A DNA stretch of 21,702 nt from Bacteroidales bacterium GP2 (lineage in GTDB: Bacteria > Bacteroidota > Bacteroidia > Bacteroidales > Muribaculaceae): assembly GCA_001701115.1 (NCBI GenBank), contig DAAJ01000024.1:1-21702 (forward strand), read 5' to 3'. The position numbers were made by a program, and so were the translations under genes. The notes below the pieces were generated by a model. That model saw nothing but the letters and a program-made list of their open reading frames with translations. It was not told the origin of the DNA and searched no databases. How positions within the stretch are numbered: the stretch's first letter is position 1; every line of letters starts with the position of its first letter. Positions 1-6,507 of this stretch are shown piece after piece.

Positions 1-1260
1 CGCATTCACGAATATCTCAGCGAGCTGAGACAGACGTAAAGAACAATTCTCTTCTGAGGTAGAATTATATACGTCCCATGCTCCTTTACCGCCACATTTT
101 ACAGCTCCCATAATTGTCGAAACCATTCGGTTGATATGGTTTTTCACGCTATCCTCTAATCCTGATGAGCTGTACACTCTCCACCAATATTGGTCAGTGT
201 AAGTAATAGTGACATGCAGTAGTTGATTTCCGTACTCAACGTCAAATCCCATTTCAGGATCTTTAAGGTCGTACATTTTAAAACTAACCTTGCCATCGAA
301 TTTGCCATTTAGCTTATCGACCTCTCGTTCGAGTAATTCTGCTGCCTGTTGGCGTTTGAGTTTAGCGAGAAAGCGATTAATTTCAGACAACATTCTCTCA
401 AGATCCATCTTCTTGTCGCTCAATAGCTCAATCTGTGCATCACGCGACTGTGATTCTTCTACTCCAAGGATCTCCTTAAGTTCTTTTTCTATCATGGTGT
501 GTAACTGTTTGTATTTATCTTTTGTTTGAAAATATTCTTCAAGGTAATCAATATACTGAAATATGGCACTTTTAAGGTATGGTTCTTCGTCGCATACAAT
601 AGCCTTATTGTCAGTCAATTTATACAGCCATCCTAAAATATCATGCTCATAATTTTTTACAGTAATCTTGTCTTTTTTTACAGTTTCGCAATCTTCTTCA
701 CTTCCATTACCATTACGGCTTCTGGAATAGAGAGAAGGTGATTCATTTGTGCTTGGATTTAAGTAGAGGACCAAAATGTTTTCTTCATTATGTGTCTCTC
801 TGGCAATCGAATAATACCGATAGACCTGTCCAAGCTGTTCTTCAGCCGAATTGACCTTGTTTTCGATTATTAGGAATTTCTGTTTGGAGTGTAGACTAAG
901 GTCTATTCGATTCTTATCAGGATATTCAATATTATTCACAGAAAACGTCGCACCATCAATCTCAACCACATCCCGAAGGAAAGATTGTAACACGATCGGA
1001 TGATGCAACAGATCATGTAATATTATACTGTGAGCGGTTTCCTTCAACTTACCTCTTGCCGCTGCAGATATCACATTCATGTGGAATGGGAGTGAGGTCA
1101 TGAAGGAATTTTCTACCCGTTTGCATTGCTCGGATAACAATAGCAGTTGTGAAAAGGTGTGACAATTCGACTTATGAATCGAATCCAACAAAGCACGTGT
1201 TCCAAGCATCGTTGATTGCCCGGCTTGAAAAAATGTAGTAATGTTGTTGTATAGATCCAT
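1..1260 (-). CDS. PD-(D/E)XK nuclease-superfamily protein, PDDEXK_4-like (C-terminus cut by window edge)
   Basis: An uninterrupted minus-strand frame of 420 codons starts at the ATG at 1258-1260 and runs off the left edge, so the C-terminus is missing. The N-terminal third carries the pattern of the PD-(D/E)XK family 4 (PF14281-like): a helix with ETAHS followed by LHDLLHHP (about residues 74-88), then NRID (D120), then IIENK (E133, K135), then a Q-x3-Y-type helix (Q145, Y149). D120, E133 and K135 would be the metal-binding and catalytic residues of a restriction-endonuclease fold. Residues about 245-330 are rich in K, E, L and Q and look like a coiled coil, followed by a second globular part with a YWW motif. 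Related proteins often occur in defence or accessory islands, but most are uncharacterised. A 13-bp hairpin lies just upstream of the start. The nuclease fold is fairly sure; substrate and role are unknown. Confidence 0.8.
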   Translation of the reverse strand, partial: MDLYNNITTFFQAGQSTMLGTRALLDSIHKSNCHTFSQLLLLSEQCKRVENSFMTSLPFHMNVISAAARGKLKETAHSIILHDLLHHPIVLQSFLRDVVEIDGATFSVNNIEYPDKNRIDLSLHSKQKFLIIENKVNSAEEQLGQVYRYYSIARETHNEENILVLYLNPSTNESPSLYSRSRNGNGSEEDCETVKKDKITVKNYEHDILGWLYKLTDNKAIVCDEEPYLKSAIFQYIDYLEEYFQTKDKYKQLHTMIEKELKEILGVEESQSRDAQIELLSDKKMDLERMLSEINRFLAKLKRQQAAELLEREVDKLNGKFDGKVSFKMYDLKDPEMGFDVEYGNQLLHVTITYTDQYWWRVYSSSGLEDSVKNHINRMVSTIMGAVKCGGKGAWDVYNSTSEENCSLRLSQLAEIFVNA

Positions 1261-1276
1261 TTACGAAGTTATAAAT

Positions 1277-1311
1277 ATCAAGGAGATGAACTTGGGACTC
1301 ATCTCCCTGAT
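1277..1311. promoter_or_regulatory. 13-bp inverted repeat upstream of the nuclease gene
   Basis: Arms 1277-1289 and 1299-1311 pair over 13 positions (12 Watson-Crick and one G-T on the minus strand) around a 9-nt loop. The hairpin ends 16 nt before the nuclease start codon and follows the stop of the small upstream gene by only 13 nt. On the minus strand no clean T-run follows, so a simple intrinsic terminator is not the best reading. An attenuator, an mRNA processing or stability element, or a protein-binding dyad are all possible. Confidence 0.55.
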
Positions 1312-1324
1312 GATTGTTGAATCA

Positions 1325-1564
1325 CTATTTTGACACTAAAGTGTAATCGAAGTTTGCATTGTTGACTTGTTGTTCAAACTTCGCAACCGGGCATTTCAGA
1401 CCGTATTGCGATACAAAACGTTCTGCTATTGCTCTGCGATACTGAGACTGCGTCCAAAAAGAGGACGAAAGCGTAGATGTAGGAATTTCCACACTCATGC
1501 CAGGAGAGAAAGATACTACTCCACTGTCAAATTTACGCTTGGCTGTTACTTTCCAAATTGCCAT
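1325..1564 (-). CDS. Small basic protein, possibly DUF6140-like
   Basis: This encodes 79 residues beginning MAIWKVTAKRKF. The frame extends upstream to 1633, but the extra 23 residues lie across the structured leader and its possible terminator, so the ATG at 1562-1564 is preferred. The protein is short, lacks a signal peptide or membrane segment, and has a K/R-rich first strand followed by FSPGMSVEIPT. It resembles from memory the small Bacteroidales proteins grouped as DUF6140 (MA-hydrophobic-K-hydrophobic-T start, then GMSV). That resemblance was not tested. No function is known to me. It lies downstream of a long, apparently structured leader and 64 nt before the nuclease gene, in the same direction, so the two could share a transcript. 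Confidence 0.6.
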   Translation of the reverse strand: MAIWKVTAKRKFDSGVVSFSPGMSVEIPTSTLSSSFWTQSQYRRAIAERFVSQYGLKCPVAKFEQQVNNANFDYTLVSK

Positions 1565-1620
1565 ATTTTGTGATTTTAGTGTTGCGACTCTTAAGGTGAG
1601 CCGGTTACCTGTTGTGCAAT

Positions 1621-1644
1621 AAAAAGAGGACACAACGCTCTTTT
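1621..1644 (-). terminator. Possible weak intrinsic terminator of the structured leader RNA
   Basis: On the minus strand AAAAGAG (1644-1638) pairs with CTCTTTT (1628-1622) around a 9-nt loop, ending in a U-run that is mostly part of the stem. It is A/U-rich and weak. It could end a separate small RNA or act as an attenuator before the 79-residue protein gene. Confidence 0.35.
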
Positions 1645-1871
1645 GGGTCTCTCTTTCGGTAAGGCTCTGGTAAGCCCGGAATCAAGATTGAAGCAAAAGC
1701 AACCTGCGTCCTCACTGGAGGATACACGGCTTGCTGAAGACTCCCATCAAATGATTCCTTGTATAAAATTTACCAGATTTTACCGAATCGGATGGCGGTC
1801 ATTGCAAGTTATGCAATATGTTTTGTCGTTCTACACTGTCTGTTTCGTAGTTTTTTAGCTTATGGGTTCAT
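1621..1871 (-). ncRNA. Candidate structured RNA or long structured 5' leader
   Basis: About 250 nt lie between a near-consensus minus-strand promoter (1876-1905) and the possible terminator at 1621-1644, with no credible coding frame. Its 3' half folds compactly. An outer stem joins 1739-1744 to 1678-1683 and contains a G-T pair only on the minus strand. Inside it is a hairpin from 1735 to 1698 with AGCAA/TTGCT, CC/GG and TCCTC/GAGGA helices separated by single bulges and capped by a 4-nt loop. A GGCT/AGCC hairpin (1676-1663) follows directly. No match to 6S, tmRNA, RNase P, SRP or tRNA could be recognised. It may be a free RNA or the leader of the small protein gene that starts at 1564. Confidence 0.45.
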
Positions 1872-1875
1872 GTAG

Positions 1876-1905
1876 CAAATGTACGAAATATATTTTGAAC
1901 AGCAA
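1876..1905 (-). promoter_or_regulatory. Bacteroidota-type promoter for the structured RNA
   Basis: Read on the minus strand, TTG (1905-1903) is followed after exactly 19 nt by TACATTTG (1883-1876). This matches the Bacteroidota primary-sigma pattern TTTG-N19-21-TAnnTTTG. Transcription would start near 1870 and run towards the small protein and nuclease genes. Confidence 0.6.
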
Positions 1906-1931
1906 AAAATTATCGCAGGTGCTCGCTTTGC

Positions 1932-1968
1932 ATTATGGCACAAAAGTACTGTATATTGCTGCCATAAT
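1932..1968. repeat. 9-bp inverted repeat enclosing a -7-like box
   Basis: ATTATGGCA (1932-1940) and TGCCATAAT (1960-1968) are perfect reverse complements around a 19-nt spacer. The spacer begins with a sequence that reads TACTTTTG on the minus strand (1948-1941), itself a TAnnTTTG match. The element lies between the end of the regulator-like gene and the structured-RNA promoter, so it could be an operator or a poor terminator. Confidence 0.45.
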
Positions 1969-1996
1969 TAGTCACTACAATATAAAATTAAAATAT

Positions 1997-2827
1997 TCAT
2001 TCTTCTGGTTTCTGAATATCCTTAGATAATTCCGCTATTCTTGAGATAAGTTGCTCTGCGCGACGTTTGACTTCATTCATATCCGGGAAAGTTTGAAAGT
2101 CGAGCTGGAATAGCGATTTGTCGGTGGGTTCATACCACCAATAATCACTAAGGTATTTTTCTCCGTTGTCTACTTGAAGCAATTTTGACACCTTATTGCG
2201 ATATTTAGAATCTTGAACACTTGTCACCACATAGAAGAGTACCCTATCATCATAGATACCTACCGACAGCCATAAATCCGTGCGATGATAGTCTGCATCA
2301 TTCCACACACAGACATATCCCCTGTAATCTTCGTCCCAATCACAGCGATTGGCACCACAAATTTCACCGGCATTTACAGAGGCAATGAGCTGTTTTCCCG
2401 CTTCGTATGGAACTCTTCGGAGTCTGTGCATAATGTCTTTTAAGGTATCCATATCATCCGAGGGAATATTTGAACCAGACGTTATCAGACTTAGAATATC
2501 TCTTACAGACCGGGATTTTCCATCATCCTTAGCAGCTTTATTCAAAAATAGATCTAACAAACTGTTACTACCTGGTTCAAAATATTGAGAAGACACCCTA
2601 TAGCGAGGCTCTGCCCCTTTGATACATTCGATGTCTACGCCAAACACACTCTCAACAGTACGACGAACACGATGGAAAGTGCGCTCCGGGATCGCAGTCT
2701 CTTTTTCATCATTCATTGATGAATATGCCCATTTATCACTAAGCTCTTTCATCGAGATTCCGGCGGGTGACGCATTGGCAAACTCTTTTAATGCCCATAG
2801 GTTACGCTTAAATTTTGATACTGACAT
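1997..2827 (-). CDS. Regulator-like protein with WYL-family type N-terminal HTH, no WYL domain seen
   Basis: This encodes 276 residues. The first 75 or so match the N-terminal layout of Bacteroidales WYL-domain regulators: KFKRNLWAL, then a short helix-turn-helix with MKELSDKWA, then IPERTFHRVRRTVESVFGVDIEC, ending in a YRV strand. Downstream, where a WYL module would be expected, the WYL tripeptide and usual ligand-pocket arginines are not visible. Instead residues about 150-260 form a domain rich in W, Y and D, containing WDEDYRGYVCVW and YLSDYWWYEP. The gene begins 3 bp after the phosphoesterase stop, so the two are almost certainly co-transcribed. It may be a DNA-binding regulator of this accessory block with a different sensing domain. 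The HTH call is moderate; the C-terminal function is unknown. Confidence 0.6.
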   Translation of the reverse strand: MSVSKFKRNLWALKEFANASPAGISMKELSDKWAYSSMNDEKETAIPERTFHRVRRTVESVFGVDIECIKGAEPRYRVSSQYFEPGSNSLLDLFLNKAAKDDGKSRSVRDILSLITSGSNIPSDDMDTLKDIMHRLRRVPYEAGKQLIASVNAGEICGANRCDWDEDYRGYVCVWNDADYHRTDLWLSVGIYDDRVLFYVVTSVQDSKYRNKVSKLLQVDNGEKYLSDYWWYEPTDKSLFQLDFQTFPDMNEVKRRAEQLISRIAELSKDIQKPEE

Positions 2828-2830
2828 AGC

Positions 2831-3439
2831 TTATATCTCTATTATTGTAGGTTGGTTTAGTTTTGAATAGTCACCATTCATGATTGCACCATTGGAGAAA
2901 ATTATGCCATTTTGTTGCGTCTCTCCATGCTGACGATGAACATGACCAAACAGATGCGCACGTGGCTTAATCGACATCACCCGCTCCAGAACTTCCTCTG
3001 AGCCATAGTGGATAAACTCGCCGTCAATACTATCATCAAGGTCGAGAATCCCGTAGGCAGGCGAATGTGTTATCAGAATATCCGTATCGTCAGGAATCTG
3101 GGCATAGTTATGAGTTTGACGGCTACTGATGCAGTCTTCCATAAACATCGGTACGCCGTAGAATTTCATCCCTTCAATCTCGATTCCCGAGTTGCACAGA
3201 TAGTGCATATTGCTGTCAAGACCATCAATGCCCGCACCATAGAGGCACGAGTCGTGATTGCCGCAAATAAATATTTTATGGTTATACGGCAGGTCGCAAA
3301 ACCAATTCAGGAAATCCAAAGCTTCGCGTTCTTCTCCTACCATACAGAAGTCACCTGAATGAACCACAATATCGGCATGAGGAAGCTCGTGCAGCCGATG
3401 ATGCGCCCCATGAGTATCTGAAATATGCAATATTCTCAT
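2831..3439 (-). CDS. Calcineurin-like metallophosphoesterase (MPPED/239FB-like)
   Basis: This encodes 202 residues from the ATG at 3437-3439. The frame continues upstream to a TTG at 3460, but that codon is part of the -7 promoter box, so the ATG is the true start. All metal-binding motifs of the class are present: D8 and H10 in ISDTHG, D30 in SGD, N61 and H62 in GNHD, H125 in THSP, and H166 and H168 in GHVH. Length, order and the THSPAYGILD segment resemble the MPPED (239FB) branch of the calcineurin-like fold, which are cytosolic phosphodiesterases or phosphatases of uncertain substrate. No signal peptide is visible. It is the first gene of a two-gene unit with the regulator-like protein 3 bp downstream. 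Catalytic competence looks intact; the substrate cannot be inferred. Confidence 0.85.
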   Translation of the reverse strand: MRILHISDTHGAHHRLHELPHADIVVHSGDFCMVGEEREALDFLNWFCDLPYNHKIFICGNHDSCLYGAGIDGLDSNMHYLCNSGIEIEGMKFYGVPMFMEDCISSRQTHNYAQIPDDTDILITHSPAYGILDLDDSIDGEFIHYGSEEVLERVMSIKPRAHLFGHVHRQHGETQQNGIIFSNGAIMNGDYSKLNQPTIIEI

Positions 3440-3457
3440 TCTTGTATTTATTTTTTG

Positions 3458-3465
3458 CAAAGTTA
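3458..3465 (-). promoter_or_regulatory. -7 promoter box of the phosphoesterase operon
   Basis: TAACTTTG on the minus strand (3465-3458) fits TAnnTTTG and would start transcription about 13 nt before the ATG at 3439. No clear TTTG -33 element sits 19-21 nt upstream; that region is occupied by the 3470-3498 dyad, which suggests regulated use. Confidence 0.5.
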
Positions 3466-3469
3466 ATTA

Positions 3470-3498
3470 ACGCCACTGACATAAAGCGGCAGTGGCGT
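3470..3498. promoter_or_regulatory. 9-bp dyad between divergent genes, candidate operator
   Basis: ACGCCACTG (3470-3478) and CAGTGGCGT (3490-3498) are perfect reverse complements with an 11-nt spacer. The element abuts the minus-strand -7 box and precedes the plus-strand zincin gene at 3554, so a protein bound here could control both. No T-run follows on either strand, so it is unlikely to be a terminator. Confidence 0.5.
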
Positions 3499-3553
3499 GG
3501 GCTAATTTTACCCTCAAATTATAAATACACCTACTGAAGAAATAAAATAAGAC

Positions 3554-4324
3554 ATGGATAGAAAGTTTAAAAGCCTCGAAGACATATCGGATTATGCTCA
3601 TAGTCTAATTCGCGATAAAACCGAAAAAGAACTTAAGGTTCTTAATCCGCTTGAACTCCTGGAATGGTTTATTGCATCACAAAGATTTGTCGCAGAAAAA
3701 GCTATTCAAATCGTAAAAGATGCCAATATTGAAATACCATCTGGATATCTAACAACAAAAGTTGAGTGTTTTTTCGATGATAGCCGACGGGCTGCTTTTT
3801 GTGCTCGTCAGCAAAATGTAGTCATCGGAACTGAGTGTATATTTTATAGCTCAAAGAATCAACTTCTTAAGACTATCATACATGAATTGACACACCTCAA
3901 AGTATGGGGCCATGGCGATGACTTCTGGCAGAAACATCTTGAACTACTCAAAATTAATGATTTAGCCGATACTAACCTTACGGTTGAAGAAGCCTTTTAT
4001 AAAGACCCAACCACAGTCTACCGTTATCCATCAAAAAAGCTTACTCTCCTGAATGGAACATTCCTTCCTGAAATAACTACCGGCTCAAATATGATTGAAT
4101 GCCATGAAGAATTTATAAGAAAGTATCATATTATCCGTAGGAGCGAAATATTCAGCCGGGATAATTGTGGAAATACCCGTAGATTAAACGACATTAAATT
4201 TAAGGAAGATATCATGCGGCTGTGCAAAGAGTATGAGGTGAATTATAATAAAATATACACAATAACCAATGGTTATTTACCTGAGTTTAACGGAATTGAT
4301 AGGAATTGGAACCCGTACGCCTAA
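3554..4324 (+). CDS. Zincin-like metallopeptidase-family protein (HExxH, YgjP/SprT-like)
   Basis: This encodes 256 residues. The central segment IIHELTHLKVWGHGDDFW (residues about 108-125) has the zinc-binding HExxH (H110, E111, H114) followed after five residues by H120 and then FW. That spacing is typical of YgjP/DUF45 and SprT-like zincins, where the last histidine completes the metal site. The N-terminal 100 residues have a predominantly helical look ending in a strand preceding the active helix. The C-terminal 120 residues include a cysteine and several charged patches that I do not recognise. No signal peptide is present, so it is probably cytosolic. It is divergent from the phosphoesterase operon across a shared 114-bp region with a dyad. 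It may be a peptidase, or a DNA-repair or accessory-element protein; the exact family is uncertain. Confidence 0.65.
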   Translation: MDRKFKSLEDISDYAHSLIRDKTEKELKVLNPLELLEWFIASQRFVAEKAIQIVKDANIEIPSGYLTTKVECFFDDSRRAAFCARQQNVVIGTECIFYSSKNQLLKTIIHELTHLKVWGHGDDFWQKHLELLKINDLADTNLTVEEAFYKDPTTVYRYPSKKLTLLNGTFLPEITTGSNMIECHEEFIRKYHIIRRSEIFSRDNCGNTRRLNDIKFKEDIMRLCKEYEVNYNKIYTITNGYLPEFNGIDRNWNPYA

Positions 4325-4584
4325 TCACCTGATTACTAAACGAACAGACGCATCCCAAACGCTTGTCCAACATATTCTTTTTTAGTAAAGTAAGACTCTA
4401 TTTGACTCCGGAGAGATGTTTCATGCGGTCGAGGGAATGGCATGGATTAAGGAGTCGCGGTAGGCGATGTCTTGATGTCAGCGTCCGGGTTGCCATTCGC
4501 GGTACAAGCCTTTCAACCAATATCCAACACTTGCGATGCTTGGATAATCATAGTCATTATTTTGCACTGAACGGAATATGCTTC
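4325..4584. other. Gene-free stretch with nested inverted repeats
   Basis: No convincing coding frame is visible. An open frame at 4363-4656 has arginine-rich, low-quality content and crosses both the terminator and the next promoter. Inverted repeats are present: GAATGGCA (4435-4442) with TGCCATTC (4491-4498), enclosing a small TCGC/GCGA hairpin, and TATCCAA (4521-4527) with TTGGATA (4540-4546). Together with the terminator that follows they could be an RNA gene, or the decayed end of the accessory block. Confidence 0.35.
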
Positions 4585-4617
4585 AGCGGGTGCGATTTTC
4601 TTCGCATCCGCTTTTTT
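4585..4617 (+). terminator. Strong intrinsic terminator
   Basis: An 11-bp stem with one G-T pair (4585-4595 with 4602-4612) and a 6-nt loop runs into six T residues (4612-4617). It ends plus-strand transcription from the zincin gene or from an unrecognised RNA in the preceding 260 nt, and insulates the hexosaminidase promoter. Confidence 0.8.
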
Positions 4618-4629
4618 ATTCCCCTCTTA

Positions 4630-4661
4630 TTGTGCTTTCTCGCAATAATTACCTAACTTTG
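4630..4661 (+). promoter_or_regulatory. Promoter of the hexosaminidase gene
   Basis: TTG (4630-4632), a 21-nt spacer and TAACTTTG (4654-4661) match the Bacteroidota pattern. Transcription would start near 4668, giving a short leader of about 27 nt before the ATG at 4695. Confidence 0.6.
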
Positions 4662-4694
4662 TGGTACAAACATTTATAATGCGAACTTAAATCT

Positions 4695-6350
4695 ATGTCT
4701 TTACGATTCATTTCACGCGCCCTCGCAGGGCTGCTTCTTATCGGGGCGACAACAGTTAACGCCGCCGACATCATTCCGTTGCCTTCATCCATGACCAAAG
4801 GCACAGCCACATTTACTTTCCCGGCAGAAACCTCATTCTCTGTCCCCTCTTTTGAAGGCGATAGCGTTGCCATTCTTTTCAACAATATGCTTCCCGCGCT
4901 TGAAAAGGCTACGGGTGCAAAACTGAAACCGGCTGCCGGCAAAGCCGACATTTCCCTGGCTCTCGACCAGTCTATTGCTCCGGAAGGCTATGTCATGAAT
5001 GTCACTCCCGCCGGAATTGTTGTCACAGCATCACGTCCCGCAGGTTTCTTCTACGCTTTGCAGACCCTACAGCAGATGCTTCCGGTTGCAGCGTCACAGC
5101 CCGCGACCTTGACTGAAGTGACAATTGAAGATACTCCCCGCTTCGGATGGCGCGGATTCATGCTTGATGAAGGACGTCACATTTTCGGCAAAGACGAGGT
5201 CAAGAGAGTCATTGACATGATGGCGCTTTATAAAATGAACCGCCTCCACTGGCACCTCACCGAAGACCAGGGCTGGAGAATCGAAATCAAGAAATATCCT
5301 AAGCTGACCGAAGTCGGCGCAACCAGAGGAAGCACTTCTCTCGGCTGGCGCGCCTACGCTCCTGACACTATCCCTTACTCCGGCTACTATACCCAGGAAG
5401 ATATCAAGGATATTGTCGCTTACGCCAAAGACCGTTTCATTGAAGTGGTACCTGAAATCGACATACCGGGACATACTCAGGCTGCTGTTGCCGCATATCC
5501 TGAAATTCTCGCATGCGACCCCGAAAATCCACATGAAGTCTGGATTATGCAGGGAGTAAGCCCGGACGTTATGAATGTTTCCAATCCTGCGGCAGTGCAG
5601 TTTGCCAAGGATGTGATTGACGAGCTCATCCCCCTGTTCCCCTACGGATACCTGCATCTCGGAGGTGACGAATGCCCCACAACAAAATGGGAAAAGAATG
5701 ACGCTTGCAAAGCCCAGCTTGACAGCATAGGTTCTACCAACTACCGCGACCTTCAGCTCAATTTCTACAAGGAACTTGTGAAACACATTGCTGCAAAGCC
5801 GAAGGCAGACCAGCGCAAACTGATTTTCTGGAATGAGGTTCTTCACGGAAACACCGACATGCTCCCGAAGGACATGACAATCATGGCATGGGTCGGAGCA
5901 GACAAGGCTGCAAAAGAAGCTGCAACAAGAGGGCTCACAACAATCCTCACACCGCAGATACCTTATTATATCAACAGAATGCAGTCGCCTCTCGCCGGCG
6001 AACCCCTTTCACAGGGTTGGGGCACAGAAACACTCGAAGCTGTTTACAATTATGTGCCTATGAAGGACATCCCCGCTGAACTCGCAGACAAGTACATGGG
6101 AGTACAGGCTAACTTCTGGTCTGAGTACGTTATCACTCCGGAACTCCTCGAATATCTCATGCTTCCACGCCTTGTGGCTGTTGCCGAAGCTGCATGGACT
6201 CCGCAGGACAAGCGCAACTATGAGGATTTCCACAAACGTATCCGCTCCCACGAGGACATTTTCCAGGCTAATGACTGGAACTATGCACGCCACGCATTCG
6301 CAAAAGAGATCTGCAACAAATGCAAGGCAGAAAAAGAAACCAAGAAATAA
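4695..6350 (+). CDS. Secreted beta-N-acetylhexosaminidase, GH20
   Basis: This encodes 551 residues with a signal peptide (hydrophobic core RALAGLLLIGATT, likely cut after VNA about residue 23). There is no lipobox cysteine, so the protein is probably periplasmic. Residues about 25-145 form the GH20b N-terminal alpha/beta domain. The catalytic TIM barrel starts at FGWRGFMLDEGRH and includes HWHLTEDQGWR (residues 185-195) and EIDIPGHTQA. The catalytic pair is D325-E326 in HLGGDECPTTKW, as used in substrate-assisted cleavage of terminal GlcNAc or GalNAc. Conserved W residues of the -1 pocket are present (FWNE, MAWVG and FWSE segments). It probably trims N-acetylhexosamine from host or microbial glycans after outer-membrane import. 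It has its own promoter and terminator and no SusC/SusD pair in the window. Confidence 0.93.
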   Translation: MSLRFISRALAGLLLIGATTVNAADIIPLPSSMTKGTATFTFPAETSFSVPSFEGDSVAILFNNMLPALEKATGAKLKPAAGKADISLALDQSIAPEGYVMNVTPAGIVVTASRPAGFFYALQTLQQMLPVAASQPATLTEVTIEDTPRFGWRGFMLDEGRHIFGKDEVKRVIDMMALYKMNRLHWHLTEDQGWRIEIKKYPKLTEVGATRGSTSLGWRAYAPDTIPYSGYYTQEDIKDIVAYAKDRFIEVVPEIDIPGHTQAAVAAYPEILACDPENPHEVWIMQGVSPDVMNVSNPAAVQFAKDVIDELIPLFPYGYLHLGGDECPTTKWEKNDACKAQLDSIGSTNYRDLQLNFYKELVKHIAAKPKADQRKLIFWNEVLHGNTDMLPKDMTIMAWVGADKAAKEAATRGLTTILTPQIPYYINRMQSPLAGEPLSQGWGTETLEAVYNYVPMKDIPAELADKYMGVQANFWSEYVITPELLEYLMLPRLVAVAEAAWTPQDKRNYEDFHKRIRSHEDIFQANDWNYARHAFAKEICNKCKAEKETKK

Positions 6351-6371
6351 TTTAACCCATATTATCCCCCG

Positions 6372-6404
6372 ATGGCTGCGTCTGATTGTCGCAGCCATTT
6401 TTTT
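6372..6404 (+). terminator. Intrinsic terminator after the hexosaminidase gene
   Basis: ATGGCTGCG (6372-6380) pairs perfectly with CGCAGCCAT (6390-6398) around a 9-nt loop, followed by a run of seven T residues. Confidence 0.85.
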
Positions 6405-6451
6405 ACCGGCATATATGGCACGTTTAATAATACCATAACCTCCGTTTTTCG

Positions 6452-6470
6452 TAAATTTGACTTAACTTTG
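6452..6470 (+). promoter_or_regulatory. Promoter region of the porin operon
   Basis: Two TAnnTTTG matches lie in tandem: TAAATTTG (6452-6459) and TAACTTTG (6463-6470). The second gives a leader of about 30 nt. A good TTTG -33 box is not visible for either. Confidence 0.45.
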
Positions 6471-6507
6471 CCGGAGTTATTTTCAGTATAAGATAATAAA
6501 CCAGCCA

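Noticed and set aside
1643..1858. Plus-strand 71-residue open frame
   Set aside because: It is antisense to the structured RNA, has poor composition, and has no recognisable promoter or relatives that I know.
4410..4505. tRNA-like beginning (GGAGAGATG) suggesting a tRNA gene or attachment site
   Set aside because: No consistent D, anticodon and T arms or acceptor stem could be closed.
4363..4656. Plus-strand 97-residue open frame
   Set aside because: It runs through the 4585-4617 terminator and into the next promoter, and its content is R- and F-rich noise.
5094..5846. Minus-strand 250-residue open frame
   Set aside because: It lies wholly within the GH20 gene, whose catalytic motifs are intact, so it is a shadow frame.
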